This document shows, piece by piece, positions 51,458-61,564 of a stretch of 64,000 bases of DNA. The notes beneath the pieces were generated by a model. The model did no database searches. It was not told the origin of the DNA and worked only from the letters and a program-made list of their open reading frames with translations. The position numbers and the translations under genes were made by a program. Origin of the DNA: JAAELZ01 sp047639475. Its GTDB lineage: Bacteria > Pseudomonadota > Gammaproteobacteria > Arenicellales > Poriferihabitantaceae. How positions within the stretch are numbered: position 1 is the stretch's first letter; each line of letters begins with the position of its first letter. The stretch lies in the NCBI GenBank assembly GCA_047639475.1, contig JBLIOD010000010.1, positions 5,789 to 69,788 on the forward strand, given 5' to 3'.

Positions 51458-52729
51458 ATGGAGTCTAGTTCAAATCAGCGGCTAAGCGACCGCTTTTCAG
51501 ATATTGAAAGATGGATGATTCCCATTTTACTGCTATTGATCGTGGTGGTAGGCGTGATCAGAATCATACCGTGGGCGGAAGAAAAGATTTTCCCGTCGCC
51601 AATTCAAGTTGCGGATGTGGTTTCTGAAAATAGCACCTCGCAAGACAACTCCACCATTGAAGTTGATTTAGAGTTAGCACCAGTCATCCTTGTAGATGGT
51701 AAGGATTTGCCCGAGGCTCGCAGTGAAGACTTAACCAACTCACTCAATAAAATAAATGAAACCCTGACCATTGAGATTCAGACTGACGCAGCCGACAATA
51801 TTCTAACCAACGAGTTAGCGATGGACCAAGTCATTGTCGAAGAAGCGGGCGTGATTGAAGTCGCTTCAGTGGTTAATCCTGATGACCCCATTGCCGAGTC
51901 TAAACAGACAGTCTCTGTTGAAAACACAGGGAAAACAAAGGAAATTCAACTAATTTCGAATAAAAGCCCTGAGCAAGTTATAGCGGTTGAGACGAATACT
52001 GTGCTGGATGAAACTGACTCAAATATTGTCCCAGTTGAATTAAGTGAATTGGCCGGTTTGGCGCCCATCAAAGATGACTTAGCGATCAAAGAACTGGATG
52101 AACTGAACAATCAAGCCAGCAACACCCTGGTTAGTACTGTGGAACCAATTCCTGTCGTTGCAGCGGAGTCAATCAGTCAAGAAGATCTCGCCTCTGTTAC
52201 TGAGAAAGGGTCCAACGAGACGGCGACCCCCAACATAGCGGAACCTGAACTTAAAATTGAGCTAGTATCAGATGCCCAACAGCAAGCGACACTGAACGCT
52301 CCAGAGTCTGCAGACGAAACATTCAGTGAAATCCCTGAGAACACCATTGCTGAAGCAATGCCATGGGAAAGTGTTAACACACTAATTGATCGTTGGGCTT
52401 CAGCTTGGGAAAACAAAGAGGTGGTTGAATATCTAACCGCCTACGCGTCAGACCATAAAGGCCAGAAACATGCAACGGCAGAGCAGTGGAGACAATGGCG
52501 AACCCAACGCCTAACTGCCCCTGATTCTATTAGTATAAAACTATCTGACCGTGGGGTTAATTACGACAACAGCAACCCAAACTACGCGTCAGCACAGTTC
52601 ACTCAAGACTACCAAACAACGAATTACTCAGACACGGTCATTAAGCGTCTTGAATTCAAGAAACAGTCCTCGGGGTGGAAAATCATCAAAGAAAGCACTA
52701 TCACCACCCTAAACGTTAACCGATCGTAG
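51458..52729 (+). CDS. membrane-anchored protein with acidic linker and NTF2-like (Cds6-type) C-domain
   Basis: The 423-residue protein has a short cytosolic tail, one membrane segment (WMIPILLLLIVVVGVIRIIP) and an unstructured, acidic, Ser/Glu/Asn-rich linker of about 240 residues. The last 120 residues form an NTF2-like domain (LIDRWASAWENKEVVEYLTA, QWRQWRTQRL, YASAQFTQDYQTTNYSD, SSGWKIIKE) as in Cds6-type tails of TPR and L,D-transpeptidase-related proteins. It may reach into the periplasm to bind ligand or wall. Function unknown. Confidence 0.65.
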   Translation: MESSSNQRLSDRFSDIERWMIPILLLLIVVVGVIRIIPWAEEKIFPSPIQVADVVSENSTSQDNSTIEVDLELAPVILVDGKDLPEARSEDLTNSLNKINETLTIEIQTDAADNILTNELAMDQVIVEEAGVIEVASVVNPDDPIAESKQTVSVENTGKTKEIQLISNKSPEQVIAVETNTVLDETDSNIVPVELSELAGLAPIKDDLAIKELDELNNQASNTLVSTVEPIPVVAAESISQEDLASVTEKGSNETATPNIAEPELKIELVSDAQQQATLNAPESADETFSEIPENTIAEAMPWESVNTLIDRWASAWENKEVVEYLTAYASDHKGQKHATAEQWRQWRTQRLTAPDSISIKLSDRGVNYDNSNPNYASAQFTQDYQTTNYSDTVIKRLEFKKQSSGWKIIKESTITTLNVNRS

Positions 52730-52767
52730 CTCCAAGTCCCTGGCTTTGTCTGCGCCTTATCTCGGCT

Positions 52768-53802
52768 TTACCTGACATTTCGGCTCAAGGCCAACTGTGT
52801 AACAAACAAACAAACTGTCAACAACAGCACTGCCCCTATTTGATGCAAGGCTGCAATAGGGATTGGCACATGCCATAACAGCGTTAATAAGCCCAGCGTA
52901 TACTGAACGCCCACCGAAATAATTACGCCATACAGACCCATTTTCAGCAAGCGCTCTAAGGGTAACTTCAAAGCACAGACTGCTACAATAATGGCGACCA
53001 GTGTCGTCAAGGTCGCGAGCAAACGATGGTTAAATTGCACGGTAGCCACATTTTCAAATAAGTTAACCCATGGTGGGTTCAGCGCCAGATACCCCTCAGG
53101 CACCCAATTTCCATTCATCAACGGAAAAGTGTTAAAGGCGAATCCTGCTTTAGTCCCCGCAACAAATCCTCCTGCAAGAATAGTAATAAAGACTAAAAGA
53201 CATAACGCAGACAATGTGGTGACATATCCCAGAGGTAGCGGATAGCGCTGTTTAAAATTGCTAAACCTAAGGCTAAATGCCGTCCACATAATTGAGGCAT
53301 AAAGTAACAATGCCAAACCCAGGTGGGCCACCAACCGATATTGACTTACATGCGGATTACCCACCAAACCGCTTTTAACCATATACCAGCCCAATAAGCC
53401 TTGCGCACCACCAAGTATAAACAAGATCAGTAGCTTTAATTTTAGCGTTACCGATAAAGGATAACGAATAAAGAAAAAAACCATTGGTATTAAAAATAAC
53501 AACCCGATCAACCGACCTAAGAGGCGATGCAAGTACTCAAACCAGAAGATAGACTTAAATCCACCTAAGGCCATAGTTTGGTTTATTTTGATAAACTCGG
53601 GGCTGGTCTTATAAAGATCAAAAGCGGCGATCCATTGCTCTAAATTCAAAGGCGGAAGTACGCCCATAATTGGCTGCCATTGCACCATTGACAAACCCGA
53701 TCCAGTCAAACGGGTGACGCCTCCCAGCGCAATCATACCTATCAGCACCAACCCGACAGTGAACAGCCAGAATGCGATCTTATTATTTTGCTGCTGATTC
53801 AT
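52768..53802 (-). CDS. ctaA: heme A synthase (CtaA/COX15)
   Basis: The 344-residue polytopic protein has GGVTRLTGSGLSMVQWQPIM, EYLHRLLGRLIGL with a heme His, VSQYRLVAHLGLALLL, FVAGTKAGFAFNTFPLMNG and VQFNHRLLATLTTLV with a further His pair. Eight segments, a usual length. It oxidises heme O to heme A, cofactor of aa3-type oxidases. No oxidase genes are in this window. It lies just downstream (18 bp) of apaH. Confidence 0.93.
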   Translation of the reverse strand: MNQQQNNKIAFWLFTVGLVLIGMIALGGVTRLTGSGLSMVQWQPIMGVLPPLNLEQWIAAFDLYKTSPEFIKINQTMALGGFKSIFWFEYLHRLLGRLIGLLFLIPMVFFFIRYPLSVTLKLKLLILFILGGAQGLLGWYMVKSGLVGNPHVSQYRLVAHLGLALLLYASIMWTAFSLRFSNFKQRYPLPLGYVTTLSALCLLVFITILAGGFVAGTKAGFAFNTFPLMNGNWVPEGYLALNPPWVNLFENVATVQFNHRLLATLTTLVAIIVAVCALKLPLERLLKMGLYGVIISVGVQYTLGLLTLLWHVPIPIAALHQIGAVLLLTVCLFVTQLALSRNVR

Positions 53803-53820
53803 AAAAGGAAAAAACGACCC

Positions 53821-54645
53821 TTAATTAAAGCTAGGCTGACAGCCATGTTGATATACCTTGATCTTTCGACCACTGACTTTCGCCAAGGTCATTTGACCTC
53901 CCCATAGGCAACCGCTGTCCAAGGCCACGTGATTGCCATCATACCAATGCCCTGCCGAAGACCAATGGCCAAATATAATTCGCCAGTCTCCTCTAGGCTG
54001 CGCCCCCAGACGATACCAGGGGTATAAGTTGTTTGGTTGCGAACCGGGCGCACTGTTGTAGACAAAGTTAAGCCCACCTTGCTTAGTGCAAAACCGCATT
54101 CGCGTAAATGCATTAATAATGAACCGATACCGATTCCAACCTTTCAATTGGGGTTTCCACTTCACGGGTCGTTTGCCGTACATCTCTTTTAGTAACGTAC
54201 AGTAGTCATCACTTTGCAAAATCTCTTCAACCTCCGCGGCATAACTTTGCGCTTGGGCCAAGCTCCAATAAGGATAAATTCCCGCGTGCACCAGCACGCA
54301 ATGAGACTTCTTATCGGTGATCATCAGCGGTTGACGTCGCAGCCAATTCAATAACTCGTCGCAATCTGGGGCATTGAGAATGGGATCCAAAGTGGCCGTG
54401 TTTTGAATTTCTTTGACTCCGGCGTGCAATGCCAGCAAATGTAAATCGTGGTTGCCCAATACGACCTTGGCGCGTTTACCCAAGCTCTTAACGTACCTGA
54501 GTGTTTCTAGAGACTGTGGACCGCGGTTGACCAAATCACCAACAAACCAAAGTTGATCTTTGTCCTTCTGGTATGGGGAGTTGCTTAATACCTTTTTCAG
54601 GGAACCTAAACAGCCTTGTATATCACCAACCGCATACTTAGCCAT
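53821..54645 (-). CDS. apaH: symmetrical bis(5'-nucleosyl)-tetraphosphatase
   Basis: The 274-residue metallophosphatase starts AKYAVGDIQGCLGSLKKVL, followed by FVGDLVNRGPQSLETLRYV, LGNHDLHLLALH and HAGIYPYWS, the calcineurin-type motif set of ApaH. It splits Ap4A into two ADP, limiting alarmone and cap-like RNA ends. It lies between mlaA and ctaA on the same strand. Confidence 0.96.
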   Translation of the reverse strand: MAKYAVGDIQGCLGSLKKVLSNSPYQKDKDQLWFVGDLVNRGPQSLETLRYVKSLGKRAKVVLGNHDLHLLALHAGVKEIQNTATLDPILNAPDCDELLNWLRRQPLMITDKKSHCVLVHAGIYPYWSLAQAQSYAAEVEEILQSDDYCTLLKEMYGKRPVKWKPQLKGWNRYRFIINAFTRMRFCTKQGGLNFVYNSAPGSQPNNLYPWYRLGAQPRGDWRIIFGHWSSAGHWYDGNHVALDSGCLWGGQMTLAKVSGRKIKVYQHGCQPSFN

Positions 54646-54677
54646 AAAGCGTTACTAATTTTTTAAACATTTCCGAA

Positions 54678-55451
54678 TCAATCATCAAACAAGTCTTCTT
54701 CAAATTCATCTTCTTCCGTCTCTGGAAGCACACCATCGTGAATGGCTTTCAGTCTAGCCTGAGCGTAGCTTTCTCTAATAAAGGCATAGGGGTCAACTTG
54801 CAGATCGAAGGTCTCATCGAAGCCCAGCAACCCTGCACGCTGATCAATAAGCCGTAACGTCGTTAGGCCCGTTGCTAAATTCGCATCCAAATCTAGAACC
54901 GTGGTTACATCGGCTAATGCGTAGCGTGCGATGGTGCCACCAAAATCACGCACATTGCTCGGACCTAAAAATGGCAGCATAATATAAGGGCCTGATTCTA
55001 TCCCCCAAACCGCAAAGGTTTGACCAAAATCTTCTTTGTGTTTGGGTAAGTTCATCGAAGTGGCAACGTCAAAAATCCCTAGAATGCCGACGGTAGAGTT
55101 AACTAAAAACCGGCCCAAGGATTTTGCTGCTTGTTTAGGCTTCCCTTGTAACAGGTCGTTTACCGTGGTTGCTGGCTCGAGTAGGTTCGAGAAAAAGTTT
55201 GCAACGCCGGCACGCACAGGCCGCGGCAATACTTTTTTGTAACCTTTGGCTACTGGCTTCAAAATAGCATTATCTAGCGCCACATTGAACCCATAAACTG
55301 CCCGATTCATTTTTTCAAACGGGTCGATATTAGTGTTTTTATCTACTACCTCTGTAGATTGAGTCTCAACCTGGTTAGGCGAAGAAGTGGTGGCACAACC
55401 CGTTAGTAGTAAGCTGGTCGCCAGTAATAGAGCTAAAATTGATGATCGCAT
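54678..55451 (-). CDS. mlaA: MlaA (VacJ) outer-membrane lipoprotein
   Basis: The 257-residue lipoprotein has the lipobox SLLLTGCATT, then DPFEKMNRAVYGFNVALDNA, PVRAGVANFFSNLLEPATTV, NDLLQGKPKQAAKSLGRFLV and DFGQTFAVWGIESGPYIMLP, with VDPYAFIRESYAQAR near the end. It is the outer-membrane part of the Mla system, which returns mislocalised phospholipids from the outer leaflet. The other mla genes are not in this window. The acidic tail (EDEFEEDLFDD) is lineage-specific. Confidence 0.96.
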   Translation of the reverse strand: MRSSILALLLATSLLLTGCATTSSPNQVETQSTEVVDKNTNIDPFEKMNRAVYGFNVALDNAILKPVAKGYKKVLPRPVRAGVANFFSNLLEPATTVNDLLQGKPKQAAKSLGRFLVNSTVGILGIFDVATSMNLPKHKEDFGQTFAVWGIESGPYIMLPFLGPSNVRDFGGTIARYALADVTTVLDLDANLATGLTTLRLIDQRAGLLGFDETFDLQVDPYAFIRESYAQARLKAIHDGVLPETEEDEFEEDLFDD

Positions 55452-55569
55452 TATGAGTCTTAATTTAGGGGCTAAGTTAAACAGAAATTAACATGAGTCG
55501 TATGCACTGCAACTTAACAGTGAAAAAAGGTTACCTGACCTTATTTCGTCCTCTTTCGCTGAAGAAGGT

Positions 55570-58023
55570 TCAAAACAACTCTTCTGTTTCTTTTCCTTCT
55601 ACTGTCGTAGAAGTTGAATTGGACGTAACAGCCGCACTAGAAGTCGTTGGTTCACTGCCTAACTTAAACACTTCCCAATAACCATTTGGGCTGTCCGCTG
55701 GCAACAAACCCCCAGTGTCTTTATCTATGTAAGCGGTAGTGATATTAACCGGCTGCGGAATAGGTTGCTCTGGATAATCTTTCAACACGTTGCCCATGTG
55801 TTCTACCCAGATCGGCAAGGCTGCTCCAGCACCTGACTCTCTACGACCCAAGTAAGATGGTTGATCAAATCCTACCCATACAGACGTAACAACCTGAGGA
55901 CTAAAGCCCGAAAACCAGGCGTCGTTATAGTCATTAGTGGTCCCGGTCTTGCCTGCTAAATCTGTTCTGTTCAGTGCTAACGCACGCTTACCTGTCCCTT
56001 GCGTGATCACCTTTTGCATCATGTTACGGATAAGATAATTCGACTCCACCGTCATGGCTCTGACGTCCGCATCAGCATCATTCAAATTAGTAAACGGCCT
56101 ATTTTGAGGGTCCAAAATAGAACATATATCACAGCTTGATTCAAATTTTGAGACGTAATTGCCATCACGATCAGAGATACTTTCTATCAAATAGGGCCTT
56201 TTTTTCAGCCCACCATTAGCCAAGGTTCCGTAAGCACTTGCCACTTGTAACGGCGTAACCGATGCACTACCTAATGCCAAAGAAAGGTTGTCCGGCAGCT
56301 CTTCTTGGTTAAATCCAAAACCCGCCAAAAACTGCTTAACTGGAACAACACCAATGGCTCGCAGCAAACGTACCGAAACCAAATTAAGCGACAAACTCAA
56401 CGCCTTACTTAATCGGGTAGGCCCAAAGAATTTTTTAGAGTAATTTTCAGGGCGCCAAATACCTTTAGCACCATTTTCAACAATAATGGGCGCACCGCTA
56501 ACCAAGCTCGCTGGCGTTAACCCTGCCTCTAAAGCAGCTGCATAAATAAATGGCTTAATATTTGATCCCAGTTGTCGTTGAGCTTGGGTTGCGCGGTTAA
56601 ATTTTGATAAGTAAAAATCAAATCCACCCACCATCGACAAAATAGCGCCGCTGTGTGGGTCTAATGTGGTCATCGCACCCGATACTGTAGGCATTTGGCT
56701 CAATATCGCGGCATCGGGCGTCTCTTCATCATAAATGATGTAAACCACATCACCCACTGATAATACTTTACTGGCGGAACTAGGCTCGGGGCCCATACTA
56801 TTAGGCGAGAGGTACTTTTTAGCCCATTTAATAGCCTCCCAATTCAAATTCACTTCGGTATTATTTGCTAGACGTACCGTGGCAGATTGTTCTTCAACAC
56901 TCATCACTAAGGCTGAGCGTGACGATTGACTGGACGGAAAATCACGCAGTACCTGGGTCGCCTTAGAAAGCTCGTCGTCTTCTAAGGCTAAGAGGCTCAA
57001 ATCATAGTTAACCAGTGGACCACGATAACCATGACGCAAATCATAGTCCAGTAAGCCTTTGCGCAAAGTGGTTTGCGCTGATTGTTGATATCTAGAATTA
57101 ACCGTCAACTTAACGTTATAGCCGTTAGAGTAAGTGGCCTCTTCTCCAAAATGGTTAATCATGTATTGCCGCGCAAGCTCGGTGACATAAGGCGCTTGCA
57201 AGTCTAGTTTGGCCACGTGCACACTTGAGGTAATCGGTGCTTTACGCGCCACCTCATGGCTTAGATCATCAATCAAATTGAGCTGATGCATGCGATCAAG
57301 AACATAGTTCCGGCGTATTAAAGCTCGCTTGGGGTTGCGAATCGGGTTATAAGCCGAAGGCGCTTTCGGCAGGCCCGCCAACATGGATAGTTCGGGCAAA
57401 TTTAAATCAACCAAATCACGGCCGTAATAAGTGTGCGCCGCTGCTGCGAAACCATAAGAACGATGGCCCAAGAAAATTTTGTTAATATAAAGCTCTAGAA
57501 TTTGTTCCTTGGATAAATTCTTTTCTAATCTAAAGGCCAGTAATACTTCTTTGATTTTACGTTGGTAAGTTTTATCGTTAGATAAAAAGAAGTTTCGAGC
57601 TACCTGCATCGTTATGGTACTGGCTCCTTGCCCTTTACCGCCCGATTTTAGGTTACTCACTACCGCACGCATTATGGCGCGATAATCCACGCCGCTGTGC
57701 TGATAGAAATTATCGTCCTCAGCGGAGATGATTGCGTCGTGCAAAATGGACGGCGTGTCTTGAATTAAAACAGGAATGCGACGCTCCACGCCAAATTCGC
57801 CAATCAGCTTATCGTCCGAGGTAAATACGCGCAGCGGTACGTTCAATTCGATCTCAGTAACGGATTCAATCGCCGGCAGGTCATCCATTAAGCTCAACAC
57901 GTACCAACACACCAATACGCCGACCAAGATACCCGACATAATTAAAAAACCAAACAAACGCCCGAGAATACCGCCAAAGGCATTTCCAACAGCCATGAAT
58001 AGTAATTTAATAAATCTCCACAT
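55570..58023 (-). CDS. mrcA: penicillin-binding protein 1A, bifunctional
   Basis: The 817-residue class A PBP has a membrane anchor near the start, the glycosyltransferase motifs EDDNFYQHSGVDYRAIMRAV, GASTITMQVARNFF, RKIKEVLLAFRLE and ILELYINKIFLGHRSYGF, an ODD/OB insert, and a transpeptidase domain with the Ser in QLGSNIKPFIYAAALEAG, SLNLVSVRL and KTGTTNDYNDAWFSG. It polymerises and cross-links the side wall and is the target of LpoA, encoded at 35 kb. It is divergent from glyQ. Confidence 0.97.
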   Translation of the reverse strand: MWRFIKLLFMAVGNAFGGILGRLFGFLIMSGILVGVLVCWYVLSLMDDLPAIESVTEIELNVPLRVFTSDDKLIGEFGVERRIPVLIQDTPSILHDAIISAEDDNFYQHSGVDYRAIMRAVVSNLKSGGKGQGASTITMQVARNFFLSNDKTYQRKIKEVLLAFRLEKNLSKEQILELYINKIFLGHRSYGFAAAAHTYYGRDLVDLNLPELSMLAGLPKAPSAYNPIRNPKRALIRRNYVLDRMHQLNLIDDLSHEVARKAPITSSVHVAKLDLQAPYVTELARQYMINHFGEEATYSNGYNVKLTVNSRYQQSAQTTLRKGLLDYDLRHGYRGPLVNYDLSLLALEDDELSKATQVLRDFPSSQSSRSALVMSVEEQSATVRLANNTEVNLNWEAIKWAKKYLSPNSMGPEPSSASKVLSVGDVVYIIYDEETPDAAILSQMPTVSGAMTTLDPHSGAILSMVGGFDFYLSKFNRATQAQRQLGSNIKPFIYAAALEAGLTPASLVSGAPIIVENGAKGIWRPENYSKKFFGPTRLSKALSLSLNLVSVRLLRAIGVVPVKQFLAGFGFNQEELPDNLSLALGSASVTPLQVASAYGTLANGGLKKRPYLIESISDRDGNYVSKFESSCDICSILDPQNRPFTNLNDADADVRAMTVESNYLIRNMMQKVITQGTGKRALALNRTDLAGKTGTTNDYNDAWFSGFSPQVVTSVWVGFDQPSYLGRRESGAGAALPIWVEHMGNVLKDYPEQPIPQPVNITTAYIDKDTGGLLPADSPNGYWEVFKLGSEPTTSSAAVTSNSTSTTVEGKETEELF

Positions 58024-58237
58024 GGCCGTATTTTAGTTTATTCGAAACCTCGTTTATAGCTAAATACTGATCAAGAGCCGATTAGAACGCTAATTGTTGC
58101 ATCGCCTTTCACAGCAATTATTCTCTTATTTAGCCAAAATTTACTGTAGATCTTTTTGCTATTATCTAACGTGCTAGATAGCTAAAAGGCGGCCCAATTC
58201 ATATAATCTCTTTCTTTAGGTTTATTAGCCAAACTCT

Positions 58238-59116
58238 GTGACTTTTCAAGAAATCATACTCACGCTGCAACAATATTGGGCGAAACAAGGCTGCATCATC
58301 ATGCAACCCTACGATATAGAAGTCGGTGCGGGCACGTTTCATCGCGCCACGTTTTTAGATGCCATTGGCCCTGAACCCATGCAAGCCGCTTACGTGCAAG
58401 CCTCTCGCCGCCCAACTGATGGGCGCTATGGCGAAAATCCTAATCGATTACAGCACTATTATCAGTTCCAAACAGTACTGAAGCCATCTCCCGATAACAT
58501 CCAAGAGCTTTATCTCAATTCATTGCGCGCACTGGGCTTAGACCCCTTGCTTGATGATATTCGCTTTGTCGAAGATAACTGGGAATCGCCCACCTTGGGC
58601 GCCTGGGGCTTGGGCTGGGAAATCTGGCTTAATGGCATGGAAGTCAGCCAATTCACTTATTTTCAGCAAGTTGGCGGCATTGAGTGCCGACCGGTAACGG
58701 GTGAACTAACCTATGGTTTAGAACGTCTAGCAATGTATATACAAGGCGTGGAAAGCATTTACAACTTAGTCTGGACAGAAGGTTATAGCTACGGCGACCT
58801 GTTCCATCAGAATGAAGTAGAGCAATCGAAATATAATTTTGAGCTGGCCTTGGTACCCGAACTCTTTCGTCAATTTGATGCCGCCGAAACGGCTTGTCAA
58901 TTAGCCTTAGAACACAAGGTATCGCTGCCAGCTTACGAGCAAGTCTTGAAAGCCTCACACCTTTTTAATTTGCTGGATGCCCGTAAGGCAATCAGTGTAA
59001 CCGAACGTGCTCGCTTTATCGGCAGAGTACGTGTCTTATCAAAAGGCGTTGCAGAAACCTATTTAGAGAGCCGTGAAGCTCTCGGTTTTCCCCGCGGCAA
59101 GAGGGCTTCATCATGA
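58238..59116 (+). CDS. glyQ: glycyl-tRNA synthetase alpha subunit
   Basis: The 292-residue subunit (GTG start) begins with TFQEIILTLQQYWAKQGCII and has MQPYDIEVGAGTFHRATFLD, AYVQASRRPTDGRYGENPNR, LQHYYQFQTVLKPSPDN and GGIECRPVTGELTYGLERLA. Class II catalytic unit of the alpha2beta2 enzyme. It overlaps glyS by 4 bp. No T-box leader is visible in the 214 bp before it. Confidence 0.97.
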   Translation: MTFQEIILTLQQYWAKQGCIIMQPYDIEVGAGTFHRATFLDAIGPEPMQAAYVQASRRPTDGRYGENPNRLQHYYQFQTVLKPSPDNIQELYLNSLRALGLDPLLDDIRFVEDNWESPTLGAWGLGWEIWLNGMEVSQFTYFQQVGGIECRPVTGELTYGLERLAMYIQGVESIYNLVWTEGYSYGDLFHQNEVEQSKYNFELALVPELFRQFDAAETACQLALEHKVSLPAYEQVLKASHLFNLLDARKAISVTERARFIGRVRVLSKGVAETYLESREALGFPRGKRASS

Positions 59117-61212
59117 ACCCGTCGTTACTAATCGAGCTTTGCACTGAAGAGCTACCGCCCAAGTCTCTGTCAAAGTTAAGTGCTTCCTTTTGCGCGAGCC
59201 TAACCGAGACTTTGTTACAAAATGAACTGATTACCGCAAGCACCGAATGGCAGGCTTTCGCCAGCCCACGGCGACTAGGCATACTAATAAAAGACGTCTC
59301 GGCGCAACAGCAAGATCGCAGCCAACAACGTAAAGGCCCTGCCTTGCAAGCGGCTTACAACGATGCGGGCGAACCCACAAAAGCAGCGATGGGTTTTGCC
59401 AGATCCTGCGGGGTAGAGGTTGCTGACCTAGTCAAGAGTGAAACTGACCAAGGCACATGGCTTACTTTTGAGCAAAGCATCAAGGGCAAGAACATCACTG
59501 AGATTGCACAAGAAGCTCTTGACACCGCCATCAAGAATTTACCGATTGCTAAACGCATGCGCTGGGGCAACTCAACGGAAGAATTTGTGCGCCCCGTGCA
59601 TAGATTACTCGCCCTGCATGGCTCTACCATCATCGAATTAACCGCCTTTGGATTGCAGGCAAGCAAGCAAACACTTGGTCATCGATTTCACTGCTCTGAA
59701 CCAATCGACATTGAGACGGCTGACAGTTACGAAACCACACTGCTTGGACAAGGTAAAGTCGTCGCCAATTCAGAGTCCCGTAAAGAGCTGATTCGACGTG
59801 ATGCCGAGCAGCTTGCGAAGAATGCCGCTGCCACTGTGATACTAGGCGACGATTTACTTGAGGAAGTCACTGGCTTGGTAGAATGGCCCGTCACCATTAT
59901 GGGTGAGTTCGATACTGACTTCTTGAACGTACCGACTGAGGCATTGGTTGCTTCGATGAAAGACCATCAAAAATACTTTCACTTAGTCGATAGCAGCAGC
60001 AATTTGCTGCCACACTTCATTACCGTCAGCAATATAGAAAGCCAGCAGCCTGATCGTGTAGTCAGCGGTAACGAGCGTGTATTACGGGCGAGGTTAGCCG
60101 ATGGCATGTTCTTTTGGGAGCAAGACAAAGCCACTCCTCTAGCGGCAAAGGGCGCGCAACTTGGCAATGTGTTGTTTCATGTGAAGCTCGGCAGCGTGGC
60201 TGATAAAGTGCAGCGTATTGCTGATGTAGCGCAATTCATTGGAGAAAGAACCGGCGCTAACAACGCAGTTATTAAGCAAGCCGCGTCCTTATGCAAAAAC
60301 GATTTAGTCTCCGACATGGTAGGGGAATTTCCTAGCCTACAAGGCACCATGGGCCGTTACTACGCAGCGCATGATGGAGAAACCTCTTTGGTAGCCGATA
60401 CGATAGAACAACACTACTGGCCAAAGTTCGCCGGCGATAAGTTGGCAAAGTCTCCTGAAGCGATTGCATTAGCGATGGCGGATAGAACCGACACCTTGGT
60501 TGGTATTTTTGCCACAGGCGAAAAGCCCACAGGCGTTAAAGACCCCTATGCATTGCGCCGCGCATCTCTAGGCATCATTCGCATGCTTATTAGTAAGCAG
60601 ATGGATATTTCCTTGCAAGAATTGCTTGCTCGTTCCATTGCGTCGTATAGCTTGAGCACACAAGCAACCGTAACACCTGATCAAAACACCCAAAACGAAA
60701 TTGGCCAGTTTATTTCAGATCGCTTACGCGCTTTTTATCTGGCAGATGGTTTTACAGCCAATGAATTTAATGCTGTTGCAGCTTGTGACCCTGCGCGTGC
60801 GATCGATTTTGATAACCGCATTCGGGCGATTAAACAATTTTCTAAGGACAATCAAGAAGACGCCACCTCACTGGCCGCTGCCAATAAGCGCATTGCCAAT
60901 ATTTTGCGCAAAACTGATTACGAAATCCCTGCTTTTAACAAAGACATTGCTGATGAAGCAGCAGAACAGCAGTTAGCCAATAAATTGCAGCAGGTTTCCG
61001 GTGACGCCCAGGCCAGCATTGATAGCAAGGATTACACCACCGCGTTAACTGCGCTGGCCAGCCTACGTCCAGATGTTGATCGCTTTTTTGACGACATCAT
61101 GGTCATGGATGAAGATGAAACCAAGCGTAACAATCGCTTAGCTTTGTTACAAAACTTGCGCGAGTTATTTTTGCAAGTAGCGGATATCTCTCATTTGGTC
61201 ATTGAGAAGTAA
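59113..61212 (+). CDS. glyS: glycyl-tRNA synthetase beta subunit
   Basis: The 699-residue subunit begins SLLIELCTEELPPKSLSKLS and carries FASPRRLGILIKDVS, KRMRWGNSTEEFVRPVHRLL, GLVEWPVTIMGEFD, LVASMKDHQKYFHLVDSS, RLADGMFFWEQDKATPL and, at the C-terminus, the anticodon-binding DALR-like region (FDDIMVMDEDETKRNNRLAL). Its start overlaps glyQ; the next gene overlaps its 3' region. Confidence 0.97.
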   Translation: MNPSLLIELCTEELPPKSLSKLSASFCASLTETLLQNELITASTEWQAFASPRRLGILIKDVSAQQQDRSQQRKGPALQAAYNDAGEPTKAAMGFARSCGVEVADLVKSETDQGTWLTFEQSIKGKNITEIAQEALDTAIKNLPIAKRMRWGNSTEEFVRPVHRLLALHGSTIIELTAFGLQASKQTLGHRFHCSEPIDIETADSYETTLLGQGKVVANSESRKELIRRDAEQLAKNAAATVILGDDLLEEVTGLVEWPVTIMGEFDTDFLNVPTEALVASMKDHQKYFHLVDSSSNLLPHFITVSNIESQQPDRVVSGNERVLRARLADGMFFWEQDKATPLAAKGAQLGNVLFHVKLGSVADKVQRIADVAQFIGERTGANNAVIKQAASLCKNDLVSDMVGEFPSLQGTMGRYYAAHDGETSLVADTIEQHYWPKFAGDKLAKSPEAIALAMADRTDTLVGIFATGEKPTGVKDPYALRRASLGIIRMLISKQMDISLQELLARSIASYSLSTQATVTPDQNTQNEIGQFISDRLRAFYLADGFTANEFNAVAACDPARAIDFDNRIRAIKQFSKDNQEDATSLAAANKRIANILRKTDYEIPAFNKDIADEAAEQQLANKLQQVSGDAQASIDSKDYTTALTALASLRPDVDRFFDDIMVMDEDETKRNNRLALLQNLRELFLQVADISHLVIEK

Positions 61213-61219
61213 GCTCGCC

Positions 61220-61558
61220 ATGTCAAATGACAACGCCGACTCTTGGCAACACATGCTCAGTGCAGTTCAAGCCTTTCACGACAAGCATCAATTTGATAAA
61301 AACGGCGGCGAAGACATGGTTTACCGCGTCGCCTTGATGGCCGAAGAGTTGGGAGAGATCTCTGAAGCAGTTACCAAAGGTAAAGGCACAGACGCCGTGG
61401 CTGAAGAATGTGCTGACTTAATGATTTTGCTGCTTGGCAATGCCATCTCCGAGGGCTTTGATCTTAATCAAGCATTTTGGACAAAAATGGACCGCTTACT
61501 TCAGCGAGAGAGCCGCATTATAGACGGCAGAATTCGTGTTTCAGAATTCAACGAATAA
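61220..61558 (+). CDS. MazG-like nucleotide pyrophosphohydrolase
   Basis: A 112-residue all-helical domain with the metal-binding set MAEELGEISEAVTKGK and EECADLMILLLGNAI (EExxE and ExxD), as in MazG/dUTPase-like proteins. It may hydrolyse non-canonical NTPs. I use the ATG at 61220, 7 bp after the glyS stop, rather than the in-frame upstream codon at 61202. gmhB follows 6 bp downstream. Confidence 0.8.
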   Translation: MSNDNADSWQHMLSAVQAFHDKHQFDKNGGEDMVYRVALMAEELGEISEAVTKGKGTDAVAEECADLMILLLGNAISEGFDLNQAFWTKMDRLLQRESRIIDGRIRVSEFNE

Positions 61559-61564
61559 GTAAGC

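Noticed and set aside
58024..58237. T-box or other riboswitch before glyQ
   Set aside because: No T-box core or specifier stem was found, and the lineage rarely uses them. An imperfect palindrome near 58157 is short and AT-rich.
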